IMG/VR virus record: IMGVR_UViG_3300027969_000493
Coordinates: 1-20,525 of that record
Strand: one strand, 5' to 3'
DNA: 20,525 nucleotides
Source of the DNA: a virus
Part shown: positions 7,882-13,136 of the stretch, in pieces
How positions within the stretch are numbered: the stretch's first letter is position 1
Layout: every line of letters begins with the position of its first letter
Notes under the pieces: generated by a model
The model's input: only the letters and a program-made list of their open reading frames with translations
Told to the model about the DNA's origin: nothing
The model's database searches: none
Position numbers and translations under genes: made by a program

Positions 7882-8393
7882 TTAAAATCCTTAATATAGT
7901 TAATCACATGATGAAACTCTTTATTGAACCGATGATCGCCACCTTCAATATAAGTTACATCTGCACCGTTAAAGTCAACATCACTGAAGTCGATTACTTC
8001 GTCTGCAGTCCCGATGAATACTTTTTGCGTAGGATGAAAGTCAATCCCGATCATATAGTTCTCAAGGATACTACGATCAACACCATACTTTGCAAGTGAT
8101 TCTTTAGGATTATATGATGGATTGATCAGAATAGTTTTGATGCCATAAAGATTACCCAACAAAGAAGCATACCACGCACCGAGTGAAGTGCCCACAAAGA
8201 AGATTCGTGCAGGTTCATGCATCTCATCCATCAACATGTCATCAATTTTTTTCATCAAGACTTCAATTGACACATCCGGATTAACATCAATGTCCCACGA
8301 ATAGGTTTCAATTTCTGCATCACGCAATTGTTGAACCTTATCGGTATTTGCCGACGATCCATATCCGTGAAAGTATACTACAATTTTCTTCAT
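7878..8393 (-). CDS. YqiA-like alpha/beta hydrolase (UPF0227)
   Basis: 171-aa small esterase-like protein. It opens with KKIVVYFHGYGSSANT, which carries the oxyanion-hole HG motif. The nucleophile elbow is GTSLGAW with Ser70. The likely acid is D131 in GTADEVID and the likely base H154 in EGGDHRF, so the catalytic triad is complete. Known YqiA proteins are short-chain acyl esterases; the phage substrate is unknown. It starts 21 nt after a strong sigma70 promoter and has AAGGAG before the ATG. It leads the early operon with the cytidylyltransferase and YkuK-like genes. Confidence 0.87.
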   Translation of the reverse strand: MKKIVVYFHGYGSSANTDKVQQLRDAEIETYSWDIDVNPDVSIEVLMKKIDDMLMDEMHEPARIFFVGTSLGAWYASLLGNLYGIKTILINPSYNPKESLAKYGVDRSILENYMIGIDFHPTQKVFIGTADEVIDFSDVDFNGADVTYIEGGDHRFNKEFHHVINYIKDFK

Positions 8394-8413
8394 TTATATC
8401 ACTCCTTACATAC

Positions 8414-8442
8414 AATATACGATTAATCACAAAAGATGTCAA
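8414..8442 (-). promoter_or_regulatory. Sigma70 promoter for the YqiA-cytidylyltransferase-YkuK operon
   Basis: Minus strand TTGACA, 17 bp, TATATT. The TGA stop of the upstream 183-codon gene lies close to the -35, so the promoter is embedded at that gene's 3' end. Confidence 0.82.
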
Positions 8443-8990
8443 GAGGTTTTTGGGTGACCCATCATAGTTTTTTGATAAACTTCTTTGCCAATTTTGCGCG
8501 AATATTCATGCTCGTCACCCGGTGTAGGTGTTACGTCTTTTCCAAGTAATTCTTTAGCTCTCGAAGAAGGTATCTTTGGTACACCCATTTTATTTTGGAT
8601 GTGTAGGACTTTATGCGATACTTCACCCCAAGCTCTTTTCTGAGTATGATCTTCATGTTTTAACTTATACCAATCTTTCTTACCTTGTTCTGTGCCATTT
8701 TGTGCAGATGCAATTGACTTGCGTCCATGCTGATCCTTATACAAGTTGACAGCAGTAATTTTACCATCGCGTCTTACCGCTTTGATATTAGATTTAGATA
8801 TAGCATCATGGATTTCTTTAGATTCATCTTCTGATCCTGAAGCGTGTCCGCCGTAGCCCTTTTCGGATTCATATGACTTACGGATCATGTCGTGAATTTC
8901 TTGTCTATGTTTTTCACGCAGCTTTTCATGCGCTGGGTTAAATCCGATAGACAAGATATGTTCATTTAGGAAGGTGGAAAATGACAGCAT
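8439..8990 (-). CDS. Possible internal head protein with capsid-targeting N-terminus (183 aa)
   Basis: The N-terminus LSFSTFLNE resembles the capsid-targeting sequence of T4 internal head proteins (TYQEFIAE in IPIII). The FLNE stretch fits the (I/L)xE cleavage site of the prohead protease gp21. The rest contains GYGGHASGSEDESKEIHDAI and AVRRDGKITAVNLYKDQHGR, which resembles part of a GNAT-like fold often seen in phage structural proteins of this kind; I am unsure of this. A late-type CATAAATA at 9010-9017 and AAAAGGAG before the ATG fit a late virion gene. Packaging and injection are inference. Confidence 0.6.
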   Translation of the reverse strand: MLSFSTFLNEHILSIGFNPAHEKLREKHRQEIHDMIRKSYESEKGYGGHASGSEDESKEIHDAISKSNIKAVRRDGKITAVNLYKDQHGRKSIASAQNGTEQGKKDWYKLKHEDHTQKRAWGEVSHKVLHIQNKMGVPKIPSSRAKELLGKDVTPTPGDEHEYSRKIGKEVYQKTMMGHPKTS

Positions 8991-9009
8991 AAAATAACTC
9001 CTTTTGAAT

Positions 9010-9017
9010 TATTTATG
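9010..9017 (-). promoter_or_regulatory. Late-type promoter (CATAAATA)
   Basis: One mismatch from the T4 late consensus, 19 nt before the ATG of the 183-codon gene, leaving a leader just long enough for its ribosome site. Confidence 0.55.
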
Positions 9018-9025
9018 TGTTTAAA

Positions 9026-9107
9026 TGGTGCTAGTGGAGGGACTCGAACCCCCGGTGTGGTATGCCTCCTTACAAGAGAGGTGCTGTCGCCGCTGAGCCA
9101 CACTAGC
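9026..9107 (-). tRNA. tRNA-Thr(TGT), unusual class-II-like shape
   Basis: The CCA end is encoded and the acceptor stem GCTAGTG/CACTAGC is perfect, with A73. The loop CTTGTAA gives anticodon TGT and the G1-C72/C2-G71 pairs fit Thr identity. The variable region is 11 nt and the D stem only 3 bp, more like Leu/Tyr tRNAs. Shifting the anticodon frame by one gives GTA (Tyr), but with a worse stem. Confidence 0.75.
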
Positions 9108-9112
9108 GTGAA

Positions 9113-9589
9113 TTAATAACTTTTACCTTCTTGATAACGCAGACGTCTTGTATGTCTGCCATTACCTTTATTTTTAGCTTTATATGTCGATGTTTGACTA
9201 TGACAATTAGGACATATTAAGCAACAATTTTCTAATGTGTTGTCATCTGAATTGCCATTAATATGTTCAAGTTCCATCGAAATAGGTTTATTATTCCATT
9301 CAGTGATATTACAAACTGAACAGATATTCCCTATAGTGTTAATCAAAAACCATTTAATAGTATGAGAAGAAACTGTATTATCAGCTATTTTACTTTTTGC
9401 TTCATACATTTTTTGACAATGTGTATTGCAATATTTGTTATTACAGACTGCACCACAATTTAAACATGTCTTTACGACTTTAACTATTTTGCTTCGCCAA
9501 TGATTATTTGTATTGTTATATACTGCTGAACATTGTCTGCAGCAAAATTTATCATTAGTTGTTTCTGTTTTACAATTTAAACATTGCAT
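9113..9589 (-). CDS. HNH homing-type endonuclease with zinc ribbons
   Basis: 158-aa free-standing HNH nuclease. The HNH core spans about residues 88-132: CSVC (90-93), ELEHINGNSDDN with H109, and CPNCH (126-130), which pairs the zinc-binding cysteines with the final catalytic-type histidine. Two further Cys clusters (C3/C6/C17/C20 and C42/C45/C54/C58) suggest N-terminal zinc ribbons for DNA binding. It sits tightly between tRNA-Thr (5 nt away) and tRNA-Gly, a typical place for a homing endonuclease that moves within tRNA arrays. GGGGAG precedes the ATG and a CATAAATA lies 23 nt upstream. Base composition is more AT-rich than its neighbours, which fits transfer. Confidence 0.88.
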   Translation of the reverse strand: MQCLNCKTETTNDKFCCRQCSAVYNNTNNHWRSKIVKVVKTCLNCGAVCNNKYCNTHCQKMYEAKSKIADNTVSSHTIKWFLINTIGNICSVCNITEWNNKPISMELEHINGNSDDNTLENCCLICPNCHSQTSTYKAKNKGNGRHTRRLRYQEGKSY

Positions 9590-9612
9590 TAATCGAACTC
9601 CCCACCTAAACC

Positions 9613-9620
9613 TATTTATG
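9613..9620 (-). promoter_or_regulatory. Late-type promoter (CATAAATA) for the HNH gene
   Basis: Minus strand CATAAATA 23 nt before the HNH start codon. T4 homing nuclease genes are often under late promoters. Confidence 0.5.
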
Positions 9621-9646
9621 TATATATGAGAAGTTCGATTTTAATT

Positions 9647-9721
9647 TGGAGCGGGCGATGGGGGTCGAACCCACGACATCTAACTTGGAAGGATAGCGCT
9701 CTACCACTGAGCTACACCCGC
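9647..9721 (-). tRNA. tRNA-Gly(TCC)
   Basis: 75 nt with encoded CCA, U73, acceptor GCGGGTG/CGCCCGC and anticodon loop CTTCCAA. It reads GGA. Confidence 0.94.
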
Positions 9722-9732
9722 ATGAATATGGT

Positions 9733-9752
9733 CCAGTTATTAAGGAAACTGG
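9733..9752 (-). other. Hairpin between the 151-codon gene and tRNA-Gly
   Basis: CCAGTT/AACTGG arms, 6 bp with an 8-nt loop and no T run. It could be an RNA processing site rather than a terminator. Confidence 0.4.
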
Positions 9753-9765
9753 CAAACCTTCGTTT

Positions 9766-9773
9766 TATTTATG
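9766..9773 (-). promoter_or_regulatory. Late-type CATAAATA at the end of the 151-codon gene
   Basis: Overlaps the TAA stop of the upstream gene. It could start a transcript through tRNA-Gly. This is motif evidence only. Confidence 0.4.
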
Positions 9774-10224
9774 CAGGCAATTCACACCACTGCTGAATTT
9801 TTTGTTTCAAAACTGCAGTTGCTTCATGTTTATTTTTCTCACGATTCCAAATCCGATCACCATCTTGCTTACCGTATTTTGCTACCATAGCCCATATACG
9901 AGGTAAGGTTAAGATTTGAAAGTATGACTCGTTTTCAGGCTTACGCTTTTGTTCGACTGATGTATAAGGCACGCCAGCAATATAAGCACGAGCAAGAAAG
10001 GTAGCACGATTTTCATTACGAACATCCCATTTACGATGTTGATTCAATGAATAATAAGCGCTGAACGCTTTATCATCCCAACGAGGATACATACCATTGT
10101 TTCCAGCAGCATGCCATTGTTTCAATCCCCACTGATATTGTTTGAGTTGTTTACGCTCTTCAAAACGAATGATACGAGCTTCTTCAGAAAGATGTTTAGA
10201 TTTTACTTTAAGTTCTACAGACAT
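9769..10224 (-). CDS. Hypothetical phage protein (151 aa)
   Basis: Not recognised. It is a basic, aromatic-rich soluble protein: an N-terminal lysine/glutamate helix, then QWGLKQWHAAGNNGMYPRWD, NQHRKWDVRNENRATFLARA and a C-terminal KKYG-like segment ending in a lysine-rich helix. It has no signal peptide, no membrane segment and no cysteine cluster. AGGAG precedes the ATG but lies at the base of a 10-bp hairpin (10234-10275), so translation may be controlled by RNA structure. It is flanked by tRNA genes on both sides. Confidence 0.75.
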   Translation of the reverse strand: MSVELKVKSKHLSEEARIIRFEERKQLKQYQWGLKQWHAAGNNGMYPRWDDKAFSAYYSLNQHRKWDVRNENRATFLARAYIAGVPYTSVEQKRKPENESYFQILTLPRIWAMVAKYGKQDGDRIWNREKNKHEATAVLKQKIQQWCELPA

Positions 10225-10233
10225 TTTATTCTC

Positions 10234-10275
10234 CTAAATTGATTTCAAGTTGTTTATGTTGAAAGATCAATTTAG
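10234..10275 (-). promoter_or_regulatory. Hairpin at the ribosome site of the 151-codon gene
   Basis: On the minus strand the arms CTAAATTGAT and ATCAATTTAG pair perfectly over 10 bp. They continue after a bulge into TTTCAA/TTGAA, closing a 10-11-nt loop. The 3' arm ends in the first bases of the AGGAG that serves the ATG at 10224, so the folded form should partly mask the ribosome site. Confidence 0.6.
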
Positions 10276-10289
10276 GGTGGACCAGTAAT

Positions 10290-10307
10290 CTACGAGTTAT
10301 CGCTCAT
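10290..10307 (-). other. Five-codon mini-ORF with a strong ribosome site
   Basis: AAGGAG at ideal spacing precedes ATG and the codons for MSDNS, then TAG. It is either a minicistron or the start of a truncated gene. It lies between a tRNA-like gene and the translational hairpin of the next gene. Confidence 0.3.
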
Positions 10308-10328
10308 TGTAGTTCTCCTTGTTAGTAT

Positions 10329-10404
10329 TGGTGGGCCTACTGGGACTCGAGCCCAGATAGTTCGTTTTAGAGGCGACTGCATACACCGTTCATGCTCTAG
10401 ACCC
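10329..10404 (-). tRNA. tRNA-like gene, apparent anticodon CTA (possible amber suppressor)
   Basis: Encoded CCA, perfect acceptor stem GGGTCTA/TAGGCCC, T arm CTGGG/CCCAG and D stem GCAT/ATGC. The best anticodon loop is CTCTAAA, giving CTA, which would read UAG. The anticodon stem has mismatches at both ends (27-43 and 31-39) and position 8 is G instead of the near-universal U. It may be a degenerate tRNA rather than a working suppressor. Reading it as Arg(TCT) would need C at position 33 and a broken stem. Confidence 0.5.
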
Positions 10405-10408
10405 AAAT

Positions 10409-10482
10409 TGGTGCTGCTAGGAAGAATCGAACTTCCATCTCATCCGTACCAAGGATGTGTATTACCACTAGACGATAGCAGC
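10409..10482 (-). tRNA. tRNA-Thr(GGT)
   Basis: Encoded CCA, acceptor GCTGCTA/TAGCAGC with A73, and anticodon arm CATCC-TTGGTAC-GGATG. It reads ACC/ACU. Confidence 0.92.
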
Positions 10483-10483
10483 G

Positions 10484-10699
10484 TTATTCGTATTCGTATT
10501 GGTCGATGCGTTTTTCTTGCATCGTCTTATCGTTCCAGTGCTTGCGAGGATTGCCGCACATATGACAAGAACAATTGTGTGGAGTATGAGCTAACTGTCC
10601 TATCGAAGATTCATCAAGAGGTCGCCAAGGAGAAAAGATCTTAACAACCCATTTCTTCTTTTTGATTTCCTGGAAACGACGAAACGCACGATCACGCAT
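10484..10699 (-). CDS. Small conserved phage protein with CSCHMCGNPR motif (71 aa)
   Basis: Basic N-terminus (MRDRAFRRFQEIKKKK) followed by a compact Cys/His cluster, NCSCHMCGNPRKHW, which probably binds zinc. I recognise this pattern from small proteins encoded among phage tRNA genes, but no function is known. AGGAGG is well placed before the ATG. Its stop lies 1 nt before the 5' end of tRNA-Thr(GGT), and it follows a tiny membrane-protein ORF. Confidence 0.78.
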   Translation of the reverse strand: MRDRAFRRFQEIKKKKWVVKIFSPWRPLDESSIGQLAHTPHNCSCHMCGNPRKHWNDKTMQEKRIDQYEYE

Positions 10700-10708
10700 A
10701 TAGTCCTC

Positions 10709-10837
10709 CTATTTTTTAGTAGTAAGCTCTATCAACATTTGATGATTTGATCTAGTAGACATAAGATTACTAATAGCTAAACCGAAGTTAACTATGACAG
10801 TAAATGGTAACAGAATAGACCAAATCTTCTTTAGCAT
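10709..10837 (-). CDS. Tiny single-span membrane protein (42 aa)
   Basis: ORF from ATG to TAG. A positive start (MLKKIW) leads into one hydrophobic segment, SILLPFTVIVNFGLAISNLM, then a polar tail ending TTKK: a typical N-in single-span shape. It ends 9 nt before the next gene's start codon, and its last codons and stop hold that gene's AGGAGG. Its own ribosome site is weak (AAGAAAGAAG). The function is unknown. Confidence 0.55.
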   Translation of the reverse strand: MLKKIWSILLPFTVIVNFGLAISNLMSTRSNHQMLIELTTKK

Positions 10838-10851
10838 AACTTCTTTCTTAT

Positions 10852-10933
10852 TGGTGCGGATGGAGAGACTCGAACTCTCACCCCGGAGGACTAGTTCCTA
10901 AGACTAGCGTGGCTACCGTTACACCACATCCGC
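10852..10933 (-). tRNA. tRNA-Leu(TAG)
   Basis: Class II, encoded CCA, acceptor GCGGATG/CATCCGC, A73, anticodon arm CTAGT-CTTAGGA-ACTAG and an 11-nt variable region. It reads CUA and probably other CUN codons. Confidence 0.92.
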
Positions 10934-10954
10934 ATTTTTCTTTTTTCTCCATAA

Positions 10955-11029
10955 TGGTAGTCCGTATCTGGATCGAACAGATGACCTACTCCGTGTAAAG
11001 GAGGTGCGCTACCGCTGCGCTAACGGACC
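10955..11029 (-). tRNA. tRNA-Val(TAC)
   Basis: Encoded CCA, acceptor GGTCCGT/ACGGACT with a G1-U72 wobble, anticodon loop TTTACAC. It reads GUA. Confidence 0.88.
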
Positions 11030-11035
11030 ATAATT

Positions 11036-11109
11036 TGGCGAGGGTGCAGAGAGTCGAACTCTGGCTTGCGGTTTTGGAGACCACCGTGCTACCATAACAC
11101 TTCACCGAC
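11036..11109 (-). tRNA. tRNA-Trp(CCA), imperfect acceptor stem
   Basis: The GGT-CTCCAAA-ACC anticodon arm and G73 identify tRNA-Trp. The acceptor stem GTCGGTG/CACCCTC is mismatched at pairs 2-71 and 3-70, and position 8 is not U. It may be decaying, or need editing or repair. Confidence 0.78.
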
Positions 11110-11111
11110 AT

Positions 11112-11186
11112 TGGAGCGGATAACGGGATTCGAACCCGTGACCGTCTGCTTGGCAAGCAGAAGCTCTACCCCTGAGCTACATCCGC
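11112..11186 (-). tRNA. tRNA-Gly(GCC)
   Basis: Encoded CCA, U73, acceptor GCGGATG/TATCCGC, anticodon arm CTGC-TTGCCAA-GCAG. It ends 2 nt before the PAAR gene's stop codon. Confidence 0.93.
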
Positions 11187-11188
11187 AT

Positions 11189-11488
11189 TTAACCTACAAA
11201 AACAGTTGACTCACCTGATGTGATACTACCTGCGTCACACGCATCAGATACTCTTGCGACACCTATGCCACCAATGAATACCGTTGCTGAACTGCCACCT
11301 ATTGAAGCAGTATGTGGAACACAAGGTGTGCCAACTTTAATCTGATGAACTACTGTCGGATCGCCTAAACAAGCGACCAATTTGCCGCCTGCGAATACTT
11401 TGCTTTGTGATGGTGTGTCGAGCGTTGTCGCGCCATCGCATAGATGACCCGTTGCAACTGACGAACCTTGAACCGCTACCACTGGCAT
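11189..11488 (-). CDS. PAAR-repeat spike tip protein
   Basis: 99-aa PAAR protein that should cap the baseplate spike as the sharp tip used to pierce the host envelope, the role of T4 gp5.4. It is glycine-rich with repeated short beta segments: SVATGHLCDG, SKVFAGGKLVACLGDPTVVHQ, CVPHTASIGGSSATVFIGG and VARVSDACDAGS. The conserved His and Cys residues fit the zinc site at the PAAR tip. AAGGA precedes the ATG. It lies downstream of tRNA-Ser, tRNA-Ala and a perfect late promoter (11683-11690), so this virion gene is probably read together with those tRNAs late in infection. Confidence 0.93.
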   Translation of the reverse strand: MPVVAVQGSSVATGHLCDGATTLDTPSQSKVFAGGKLVACLGDPTVVHQIKVGTPCVPHTASIGGSSATVFIGGIGVARVSDACDAGSITSGESTVFVG

Positions 11489-11502
11489 TTTTTTTCCTTA
11501 TA

Positions 11503-11590
11503 TGGCGGAAAGCGTGAGATTCGAACTCACGGAACCTTTCGGTTCGGCAGTTTTCAAGACTGCAGGCATAAACCACTCGCCCAGCTTTCC
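11503..11590 (-). tRNA. tRNA-Ser(TGA)
   Basis: Class II, encoded CCA, G73, acceptor GGAAAGC/GCTTTCC, anticodon arm GCAGT-CTTGAAA-ACTGC. It reads UCA. Confidence 0.94.
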
Positions 11591-11597
11591 GTAATTT

Positions 11598-11673
11598 TGG
11601 TGGAGAATATCGGTCTCGAACCGATCACCTATTGCTTGCAAAGCAATTGCTCTCCCAGATGAGCTAATTCCCC
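11598..11673 (-). tRNA. tRNA-Ala(TGC)
   Basis: Encoded CCA, A73, acceptor GGGGAAT/ATTCTCC, anticodon arm ATTGC-TTTGCAA-GCAAT. It begins about 10 nt after a perfect late promoter. Confidence 0.93.
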
Positions 11674-11682
11674 GTTGTCTTA

Positions 11683-11690
11683 TATTTATA
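11683..11690 (-). promoter_or_regulatory. T4-type late promoter ahead of tRNA-Ala, tRNA-Ser and PAAR
   Basis: Minus strand TATAAATA, perfect consensus. The start site would lie just before tRNA-Ala, giving a late transcript that carries two tRNAs and the PAAR gene. Confidence 0.72.
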
Positions 11691-11691
11691 C

Positions 11692-11755
11692 AGGATCGTT
11701 TTTGTCCGCTAAGACTATTCAAATGATTTAGCGTTTTGTTTGCTGAACCGATCCT
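11692..11755 (-). ncRNA. Hairpin-bounded spacer S1
   Basis: 64-nt element closed by a 7-bp stem AGGATCG/CGATCCT with an inner 6-bp stem CGCTAA/TTAGCG. It shares GTTCAGCAAA right after the closing stem, and an AACGCTAAA block, with S2 at 12368-12432. It lies between tRNA-Pro and a late promoter and has no T run, so it is not an obvious terminator. Confidence 0.5.
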
Positions 11756-11761
11756 AAATTT

Positions 11762-11836
11762 TGGTCAGGGTGACAAGGATTGAACTTGCGGCTTCTTCAT
11801 TCCAAGTGAAGCACTCTACCACTGAGCTACACCCTG
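11762..11836 (-). tRNA. tRNA-Pro(TGG)
   Basis: Encoded CCA, A73, acceptor CAGGGTG/CACCCTG, anticodon arm CTTCA-CTTGGAA-TGAAG. It reads CCA and probably other CCN codons. Confidence 0.93.
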
Positions 11837-11837
11837 A

Positions 11838-12119
11838 TTATTTCTTCTTTTTCTTCTTCTTGATACCACTGTAATAGTGTTCAGCGATACCATCGTATTG
11901 ATTGATAGCATGGTTAATCAACTGCCATTTGATCCACGCATCTTCACAGTGATCTTTTTCCCACCAGAAAATTGCGTCAATCAATCTGACAAAGTTCCAT
12001 TTATTCTTTCGTTTACGCTGCCATTGTCCTGCGCTAAGAGTTTGATTGTTCTTACCGCCGACAAGAGCGTTCATAAGGATACTGAATGCGATAAACACTC
12101 TTGAGAAATATTTACCCAT
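11838..12119 (-). CDS. Small conserved phage protein with N-terminal membrane segment (93 aa)
   Basis: Starts with a hydrophobic segment (FSRVFIAFSILMNALVGG), then KNNQTLSAGQWQRKRKNKWN, a LIDAIFWWEKDHCEDAWIKW stretch and an unusual C-terminus of seven lysines. The combination of GGKxNQTxSA, an ID motif and HCExxW matches a family of small conserved phage proteins that I recognise but cannot assign a function; an inner-membrane role in lysis or host takeover is only a guess. AAAGGTG precedes the ATG. The stop lies 1 nt before tRNA-Pro. Confidence 0.75.
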   Translation of the reverse strand: MGKYFSRVFIAFSILMNALVGGKNNQTLSAGQWQRKRKNKWNFVRLIDAIFWWEKDHCEDAWIKWQLINHAINQYDGIAEHYYSGIKKKKKKK

Positions 12120-12136
12120 TCAGCACCTTTGATATT

Positions 12137-12212
12137 TGGCTCCCAGTGCAGGGCTCGAACCTGCGACACTCTGATTAACAGTCAGATGCTCTACCAACTG
12201 AGCTAACTGGAA
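12137..12212 (-). tRNA. tRNA-Asn(GTT)
   Basis: Encoded CCA, G73, acceptor TTCCAGT/ACTGGGA, anticodon loop CTGTTAA. It reads AAC/AAU. Confidence 0.92.
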
Positions 12213-12221
12213 ACATTGTTT

Positions 12222-12297
12222 TGGTTGCGGTGGGGAGGACTCGAACCTCCGATTTACTGGTTATGAGCCAGTCGAGATGCCTCTTCTCTACCCCGCA
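12222..12297 (-). tRNA. tRNA-Met(CAT)
   Basis: Encoded CCA, A73, acceptor TGCGGGG/CACCGCA with one mismatch at 6-67, anticodon arm CTGG-CTCATAA-CCAG. The GCGGGG acceptor recalls initiator tRNA, but the anticodon stem lacks the full run of three G-C pairs, so I call it elongator-type Met. An Ile(CAU) with modified C34 cannot be excluded. Confidence 0.85.
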
Positions 12298-12321
12298 ATG
12301 ATTCTTTTCATCGTTGTATTA

Positions 12322-12350
12322 TATATACGACATTTTGTTATTAATGTCAA
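12322..12350 (-). promoter_or_regulatory. Sigma70 promoter inside the tRNA array
   Basis: Minus strand TTGACA, 17 bp, TATATA (a TATAAT is also present 2 bp farther on). It would start about 20 nt before tRNA-Met and restart transcription of the lower part of the array. Confidence 0.75.
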
Positions 12351-12367
12351 GACATTTTTTGTTCAAC

Positions 12368-12432
12368 GGGATGATTTTTTAGCGTTTACAAATTACAAGT
12401 TTGTTGCTTAAAAATTTTGCTGAACTCATCCC
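12368..12432 (-). ncRNA. Hairpin-bounded spacer S2, armless-tRNA-like
   Basis: 65-nt element closed by the 7-bp stem GGGATGA/TCATCCC. It contains a perfect anticodon-type arm ACAAA-CTTGTAA-TTTGT (anticodon TGT, Thr) at 12388-12404. No D or T arm and no CCA are present. It shares GTTCAGCAAA and AACGCTAAA with S1. It lies between tRNA-Asp and a sigma70 promoter. Confidence 0.5.
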
Positions 12433-12438
12433 TAATTT

Positions 12439-12512
12439 TGGCGACTCTAGGGGGACTCGAACCCCCTTCGTTCGGTGGACAGCCGAAGGTAATACCCATA
12501 TACGATAGAGCC
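12439..12512 (-). tRNA. tRNA-Asp(GTC)
   Basis: Encoded CCA, G73, acceptor GGCTCTA/TAGAGTC, anticodon arm TTCGG-CTGTCCA-CCGAA. It reads GAC/GAU. Confidence 0.94.
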
Positions 12513-12516
12513 AATT

Positions 12517-12894
12517 TCAGTATAGAATGGTCATCTGCACATCGCAAACTCCCTTTTCGATACAACCTAGCGCTTTAGCAGCGCCTTTTGATAGGTCGAT
12601 TTCTCTGCCTTTGATGAATGGTCCTCTGTCATTGATTCTCACAATAACAGATTTATCTTCATATGTCAACAACAAAATCGTTCCGAAGGGTAGATTTTTA
12701 TGCGCTGCTGTTAATCCGTTAGGATTAAAGTGTTCTCCATTCGCAGTCACTTTGCCATGTTTATACCATGACGCTTTAACTACACGACCGCTTTCTGCTA
12801 TACAGGAAGGTTCGAAAGTTGCAAAGGAACCATTCACAGTCGTGGGAGAACTCATCAAAGACGCCATCAGCAATAATGCTGCTATGCGTTTCAT
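12517..12894 (-). CDS. Secreted RlpA-like double-psi beta-barrel protein
   Basis: 125-aa protein with an N-terminal signal peptide ([13 protein letters not shown]) and a full RlpA-type double-psi beta-barrel: [43 protein letters not shown] and [16 protein letters not shown]65 and D89 sit where the catalytic residues of RlpA lytic transglycosylases lie. It lacks the SPOR domain of bacterial RlpA and shows no clear lipobox, so it should be exported free to the periplasm. A role in peptidoglycan cleavage during lysis is plausible but inferred. AAAGGC precedes the ATG. It is embedded between tRNA-Arg(TCG) and tRNA-Asp(GTC). Confidence 0.9.
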   Translation of the reverse strand: MKRIAALLLMASLMSSPTTVNGSFATFEPSCIAESGRVVKASWYKHGKVTANGEHFNPNGLTAAHKNLPFGTILLLTYEDKSVIVRINDRGPFIKGREIDLSKGAAKALGCIEKGVCDVQMTILY

Positions 12895-12918
12895 GAGTTG
12901 CCTTTCTTCTTAGTTTCT

Positions 12919-12993
12919 TGGTGCTCCTAGCAGGACTCGAACCCGCAACATACGGTTTCGAAGACCGCCGCTCTTCCGTTGAGCTATAGAAGC
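12919..12993 (-). tRNA. tRNA-Arg(TCG)
   Basis: Encoded CCA, A73, acceptor GCTTCTA/TAGGAGC, canonical D arm, anticodon loop CTTCGAA. It reads CGA. The acceptor is identical to that of tRNA-Arg(TCT) at 13242. Confidence 0.93.
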
Positions 12994-12999
12994 ATTGTC

Positions 13000-13077
13000 T
13001 GGAGGTGTGGGTGAGATTCGAACTCACGACTTTATGGATTTGCAATCCATTCCCTTGGGCCACTCGAGCACCACACC
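13000..13077 (-). tRNA. tRNA-Cys(GCA)
   Basis: Encoded CCA, U73, perfect acceptor GGTGTGG/CCACACC, anticodon arm ATGGA-TTGCAAA-TCCAT. Confidence 0.93.
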
Positions 13078-13085
13078 ATAAACAC

Positions 13086-13114
13086 ACATTACAGTGTATT
13101 AGTATTTATGTCAA
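13086..13114 (-). promoter_or_regulatory. Overlapping sigma70 -35 and late-type promoter
   Basis: The minus strand reads TTGACATAAATACT: a consensus -35 TTGACA fused to the late motif CATAAATA (13103-13110). A weak -10 TAATGT lies 17 bp on. It could serve tRNA-Cys, tRNA-Arg(TCG) and the RlpA-like gene both early and late. Confidence 0.5.
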
Positions 13115-13136
13115 CCAGAGAATTTTTTATTTCCGG

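Noticed and set aside
10329-10404. Genome-wide stop-codon recoding implied by the CTA tRNA
   Set aside because: gp41 and other genes end normally at TAG and core genes show no in-frame TAG, so recoding is not supported in this window.
11498-11722. Minus-strand ORFs running through tRNA-Ser and tRNA-Ala and similar ones at 12776-13087 and 14268-14477
   Set aside because: Their residues are tRNA sequence in translation (repeated GRAxxSSNLT-type patterns) and they cross several RNA genes.
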